A stretch of 9,325 bases of DNA, taken from NCBI GenBank assembly GCA_007124345.1, contig SLFH01000389.1, positions 1 to 9,325 on the forward strand, in the 5' to 3' direction. This DNA is from Phycisphaerales bacterium. GTDB lineage: Bacteria > Planctomycetota > Phycisphaerae > Phycisphaerales > UBA1924. The notes under the pieces were generated by a model that was given only the letters and a program-made list of their open reading frames with translations, was not told where the DNA came from and searched no databases. The position numbers and the translations under genes were made by a program. This document shows positions 7,304-9,325 of the stretch, piece by piece. The stretch's first letter is position 1; each line of letters starts with the position of its first letter.

Positions 7304-8026
7304 TCAGCCGGCGCTAGCGGCAGCGCTTCCGACGGATGTCTCGTCTTGGGGCTCGTAGGGCTGGATGGCCAAGACGCGATCGATCGCCTCTTCGATCTTG
7401 TCGGGCCTCAGGCCCGCGGCGCGGACGATGCCTTCGCGGTCGACGATGACATAGTACGGCCACCACTGCACGCCGTAGGCGTTCCGGGTCGCGTCGTCGA
7501 TGTCGGCGGCGGTGGCGAAAAGCCCGCCGTGCCTTTCAGTCGTTTCCATCATGGTCTCGCTGCCGCGGGTGTTGCACACACCCACGAAGCGGACCTTCTT
7601 GCTGACATACTTGCGGGCGATCTCGGTGTTCTTGGGCATGGCGGCGCGGCAGGGCGGGCACCAGGTGCCCCAGAAGTTGATGACGACGATCTCGCCGCGC
7701 ATCGACTCGAGCGAGCCGCCCTTGAGGTCTTCGTCGCCGCTCTTCCATTCGCCGACTCTGAACTCCGGGGCCCGCTTGCCGATCTGGCTCTGGATCCTCT
7801 CCCAACGCTTGTCGTTGGCTTCGTTGGAGGTCGCCGCGTAGGTCAGGTCGCGGGTCAGGAAGTTCTCGATCGTGTACTCCGGCTGCGATTGGGCCGAACG
7901 ACGGTCATGCTGGCCCTGGTCGCCGCTGACCACCGCGAACGATGTGGCCGCCACGGCGCCCACGATGACGACAATCGCCCCGGCCTTCCTCGCCCACGAA
8001 CCGCCGCAGTTGTCTTTGCTCGCCAT
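7304..8026 (-). CDS. Membrane-anchored TlpA-like thioredoxin (redoxin family)
   Basis: A 240-residue protein with one N-terminal membrane anchor (about residues 15-34, GAIVVIVGAVAATSFAVV), a charged linker (35-84) and a TlpA/ResA-type thioredoxin fold (about 85-225). The active site is Trp122-Cys123-Pro-Pro-Cys126 within VINFWGTWCPPCRAAMP, the classic reducing motif. The conserved cis-proline is Pro190 in QWWPYYVIVDREG; Trp before it, where Thr or Val is common, is unusual. An extra Cys151 lies in FVGVCNTRG. Such proteins reduce disulfides outside the cytoplasmic membrane, for example during cytochrome c maturation; the partner here cannot be told. ATG at 8026 is chosen because GGAGGA lies seven bases upstream; an ATG at 8074 would add 16 residues without a Shine-Dalgarno and put an odd tail before the anchor. 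The gene is monocistronic, convergent with crcB, and ends before a strong hairpin. Confidence 0.92.
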   Translation of the reverse strand: MASKDNCGGSWARKAGAIVVIVGAVAATSFAVVSGDQGQHDRRSAQSQPEYTIENFLTRDLTYAATSNEANDKRWERIQSQIGKRAPEFRVGEWKSGDEDLKGGSLESMRGEIVVINFWGTWCPPCRAAMPKNTEIARKYVSKKVRFVGVCNTRGSETMMETTERHGGLFATAADIDDATRNAYGVQWWPYYVIVDREGIVRAAGLRPDKIEEAIDRVLAIQPYEPQDETSVGSAAASAG

Positions 8027-8033
8027 CAGGTCG

Positions 8034-8039
8034 TCCTCC
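8034..8039 (-). promoter_or_regulatory. Ribosome binding site deciding the thioredoxin start
   Basis: GGAGGA on the minus strand with a seven-base gap to the ATG at 8026. It is the best Shine-Dalgarno site in the window and rules in favour of the 8026 start over the in-frame ATG at 8074. Confidence 0.75.
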
Positions 8040-8083
8040 GCTTTGGTGTTTGCGCCCAACGATGTGCCGGGCATGGATTGTGG

Positions 8084-8098
8084 CTCCCGTGTCGGGAG
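8084..8098 (-). repeat. Short hairpin in the thioredoxin leader
   Basis: CTCCCG and CGGGAG pair perfectly around a three-base loop (TGT on the plus strand), 58-72 bases before the thioredoxin start. It lies between the candidate promoter and the ribosome binding site. A regulatory role is possible but not shown. Confidence 0.3.
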
Positions 8099-8103
8099 TA
8101 AGC

Positions 8104-8132
8104 AGAATACACGGAATCACCCGCTGCGTGTA
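8104..8132 (-). promoter_or_regulatory. Candidate thioredoxin promoter overlapped by an inverted repeat
   Basis: On the minus strand TATTCT (8104-8109) could be a -10 box, with a poor -35 match (TACACG, 8127-8132) 17 bases upstream. An inverted repeat TACACG/CGTGTA (8108-8113 and 8127-8132, 13-base spacer) overlaps both boxes as an operator would. Read on the plus strand, the same repeat is followed by six T (8136-8141), so a terminator for plus-strand transcription is an alternative reading. Confidence 0.25.
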
Positions 8133-8244
8133 CGATTTTTTCCGCACGGCAGGCCGAAGCCATCCCCGACACGACCGGCAAGCAGACGAAGCCCGGCCGA
8201 GCGAACCTCGAAGCTGCCCCGAGAGGCCCCCAGAACGAGGGTGG

Positions 8245-8421
8245 TTGGCCGCGTGGCTCCGCATACAGGCCGCGGGCGTCCAACTCATGACCTGGTTCGG
8301 CGCGGCCTGCCAACTGCACCGCGACTGGCACAACGACAGCGAGGGCCTCGGCCAAATCTTCTCCAGTCACCTCCCCTCCTACCGCAACCTCATCACCAGC
8401 TACAACGCGCTGGCGAAGTGA
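8245..8421 (+). CDS. Short coding-like fragment, unrecognised (possible gene remnant)
   Basis: This frame ends at TGA 8419-8421. From about 8248 onward the third codon position is almost always G or C, as in the real genes here, which suggests the stretch is or was translated. The peptide is not low-complexity: WLRIQAAGVQLMTWFGAACQ, followed by HRDWHNDSEG, IFSSHLPSYR and NLITSYNALAK. Possible starts are TTG at 8245 and ATG at 8287 (44 residues); neither has a convincing Shine-Dalgarno. In-frame ATG at 8050 would overlap the thioredoxin leader, where the codon bias is lost. I do not recognise the family. The clear C-terminus, missing N-terminus and a damaged crcB copy starting 20 bases later suggest the tail of a gene cut by rearrangement, though a real small gene cannot be excluded. 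Confidence 0.4.
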   Translation: MAAWLRIQAAGVQLMTWFGAACQLHRDWHNDSEGLGQIFSSHLPSYRNLITSYNALAK

Positions 8422-8441
8422 CAGCCGCGGCAAGCTCCCAC

Positions 8442-8860
8442 TCATCCTGGCCGCCTTCGCAGGCGGCGCCGGGGCGATCGCCCGCTACCTCGTCGACTTC
8501 GCCGTCTCCCAACGCCTCGGGACTGTGCTCCCCCTGGGCACTTGGGCGGTGAACCTCAAACGCGCGTGGAGACTCGCAACGCTGCATGTGCTGGGCAGCC
8601 TGATCGCCGGCGTCGCGGCTGCGGCCGGAGGCGTCGGGATCTGGGTCGTGCTGGGGATGGCGCTCGGCGGCGGGGCCGCGTGGCGCAGCAAACAATCAGG
8701 ACCCGAGCCCCGGCGGTCGCGGATGGCCGGCTTGGATCACTCGAGCGAAAAAAAGCCCGGCGTGAAACAGACACGACCACCAAACAAATGCGCGACCGCC
8801 AGAGGCATCGGGGGTCCTGAGGAGTCCGAACCGATGCGTCATCGCTGTTGCCGACGCTGA
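8442..8860 (+). pseudogene. crcB: Damaged second copy of crcB with in-frame 147-bp internal deletion
   Basis: Positions 8442-8557 align with 6775-6890 of the second crcB with 6 differences in 116 bases. The match then jumps: 8561 onward aligns with 7041 onward, so 147 bp (49 codons net) are missing. Similarity fades after about 8620-8660. The frame is kept across the join (WAVNLKRAWRLATLHVLGSL), giving helix 1, pore Asn, then directly helix 4. The lost part held most of helix 2 and all of helix 3 with the TTFS signature, so it should not form a fluoride channel. No Met start or ribosome site matches the parent start; the nearest in-frame start is GTG at 8525, inside the gene. After GMALGGGAAW the frame continues with a hydrophilic, unrelated tail to TGA at 8858-8860. 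It is best read as a partial tandem duplication that decayed; a short two-helix protein remains possible but unlikely. Confidence 0.8.
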
Positions 8861-8912
8861 CTTTCGTCGTCGCGACGGGATGGCGCACGAAGGTCGTGCC
8901 GGCCGTTTCGAA
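8691..8912. other. Stretch with no supported gene
   Basis: Apart from the open tail of the damaged crcB frame there is no convincing coding signal. A run of seven A (8748-8754) next to GCCCGGCG looks like half of a minus-strand terminator, but its partner arm is missing. Confidence 0.4.
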
Positions 8913-8945
8913 GCCGCTCGGAAGGCTCTCACCCTGCCGAGCGGC
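8913..8945 (-). terminator. Hairpin downstream of the small Gln-rich gene, probable terminator
   Basis: GCCGCTCGG (8913-8921) and CCGAGCGGC (8937-8945) pair perfectly; after one mismatch three more pairs (AGG with CCT) extend the stem, leaving a seven-base loop. It lies 45 bases past the stop of the small minus-strand gene. Only TTCG follows the stem, so the T-tract is weak. Confidence 0.55.
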
Positions 8946-8989
8946 GCTCCTCTACTCGCTCTCCCGTCCTGTAGGTAGCACCGGAAGAA

Positions 8990-9211
8990 TTACTTCTTGC
9001 CGGGATTCGTCTGCTTGGCCTGATGCTCGCCGGGCTTGCCGGTCTGCTGGGCCTGACCGACTCGGTCGGGCTTCTTGCCCTGCTGGTCCGCGTCGCGACC
9101 GGCCTGGCGTTCCTGGTCGGTCTCGCGTTTGTTGCCGGGCGTCTTGTTCTGCTCATCACGCTGGTCCTGCTGGGCCTGCGGATTCTGCTGATTCTGCTTT
9201 TCGGGATTCAT
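8990..9211 (-). CDS. Small, very hydrophilic Gln-rich protein, hydrophilin-like
   Basis: The 73-residue product starts MNPEKQNQQNPQAQQDQRDE and continues in the same style. It has 17 Gln, 6 Asn, 9 Lys and 7 Gly, and no Leu, Ile, aromatic residue or Cys, so it should be fully disordered and soluble in the cytoplasm; no signal peptide is present. More than 6% glycine with extreme hydrophilicity is the usual description of hydrophilins, which protect against drying or osmotic stress; that role is inference from composition only. ATG at 9211 is chosen because GGAG (9220-9223) lies eight bases before it; an ATG at 9289 would add 26 residues of different composition. A hairpin precedes the ribosome site and another follows the stop. 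I do not recognise a named family; the opening NPEKQ is reminiscent of short stress-induced proteins but too short to rely on. Confidence 0.65.
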   Translation of the reverse strand: MNPEKQNQQNPQAQQDQRDEQNKTPGNKRETDQERQAGRDADQQGKKPDRVGQAQQTGKPGEHQAKQTNPGKK

Positions 9212-9219
9212 GAAGAACA

Positions 9220-9223
9220 CTCC
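9220..9223 (-). promoter_or_regulatory. Ribosome binding site deciding the start of the small gene
   Basis: GGAG on the minus strand, eight bases before ATG at 9211. It favours the internal start over the in-frame ATG at 9289. Confidence 0.55.
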
Positions 9224-9231
9224 GTTGTTAA

Positions 9232-9248
9232 GTGGCTCGGGGAGCCAC
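9232..9248 (-). repeat. Leader hairpin before the small Gln-rich gene
   Basis: GTGGCTC and GAGCCAC form a perfect seven-base stem with a three-base loop, just upstream of the ribosome binding site. It could be a 5' leader structure or the end of a preceding transcript from beyond the window. Confidence 0.4.
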
Positions 9249-9325
9249 GGTCTACCGATCGGCGCCCGTCGCACACGCGTGGGCGTCAACGCTTGAGAGC
9301 CGTCGTGCGGCGCGACGGGCCGGAC

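Noticed and set aside
6875..8101. Plus-strand open frame of 408 codons through crcB and the thioredoxin gene
   Set aside because: It crosses a verified crcB out of frame, two hairpins and the antisense of the thioredoxin; no domain is visible.
8026..8445. Minus-strand open frame of 139 codons overlapping the thioredoxin start
   Set aside because: It runs antisense to the coding-like fragment and through the thioredoxin leader and promoter region, with no recognisable domain or ribosome site.
8748..8762. Minus-strand GCCGGGC followed by seven T, like a terminator 3' half
   Set aside because: No matching 5' arm lies upstream on that strand, and no gene ends there.
8696..8932. Minus-strand open frame of 78 codons with a hydrophobic patch (FVWWSCLFHAGLFF)
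   Set aside because: No ribosome site, poor codon bias, and it would run through the probable terminator hairpin of the small Gln-rich gene.

Overview
The window is a GC-rich (roughly two-thirds G+C) bacterial chromosome segment. The genes found are a signal-peptide-bearing S8 peptidase, a lipoprotein coupled to a very large AsmA-like envelope protein, a membrane-anchored TlpA-like thioredoxin and a paired CrcB fluoride channel. Together with the strong G/C bias at third codon positions, this fits a diderm such as a Planctomycetota member, possibly class Phycisphaerae. That assignment is inference from style and family content; there is no rRNA or other marker gene here.

Layout. Positions 1-1635 (minus) hold most of a secreted subtilisin-like protease whose C-terminus runs off the left edge. 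Positions 1636-2090 are a divergent intergenic region with no supportable gene. Positions 2091-7148 (plus) carry a compact four-gene run: a lipoprotein (2091-2720), a 1170-residue AsmA-like protein overlapping it by GTGA (2717-6229), and two crcB genes overlapping by ATGA (6262-6762 and 6759-7148). Two hairpins sit at 7163-7281, between this run and the convergent gene for a membrane-anchored thioredoxin (7304-8026, minus). To its right lies a disordered-looking region: a short coding-like fragment of unknown identity (8245-8421, plus), then a second, damaged copy of the second crcB (8442-8860, plus) that lost 147 bp in frame, including the pore signature. The window ends with a small, extremely hydrophilic Gln-rich protein on the minus strand (8990-9211) with its own Shine-Dalgarno site and a downstream hairpin.

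How the genes may work together. The lipoprotein and AsmA-like protein are translationally coupled and may act together at the cell envelope; AsmA-like proteins are linked to lipid transport and outer-membrane integrity. The two CrcB subunits have opposite charge distributions in their loops, as expected for an antiparallel heterodimeric fluoride exporter. The peptidase, thioredoxin and hydrophilin-like protein look like separate transcription units. I found no CRISPR array, tRNA, rRNA, insertion sequence or fluoride riboswitch. Nothing here is clearly a new defence or mobile system. The most unusual items are the decayed crcB duplicate with its neighbouring gene fragment, and the coupled lipoprotein/AsmA pair.
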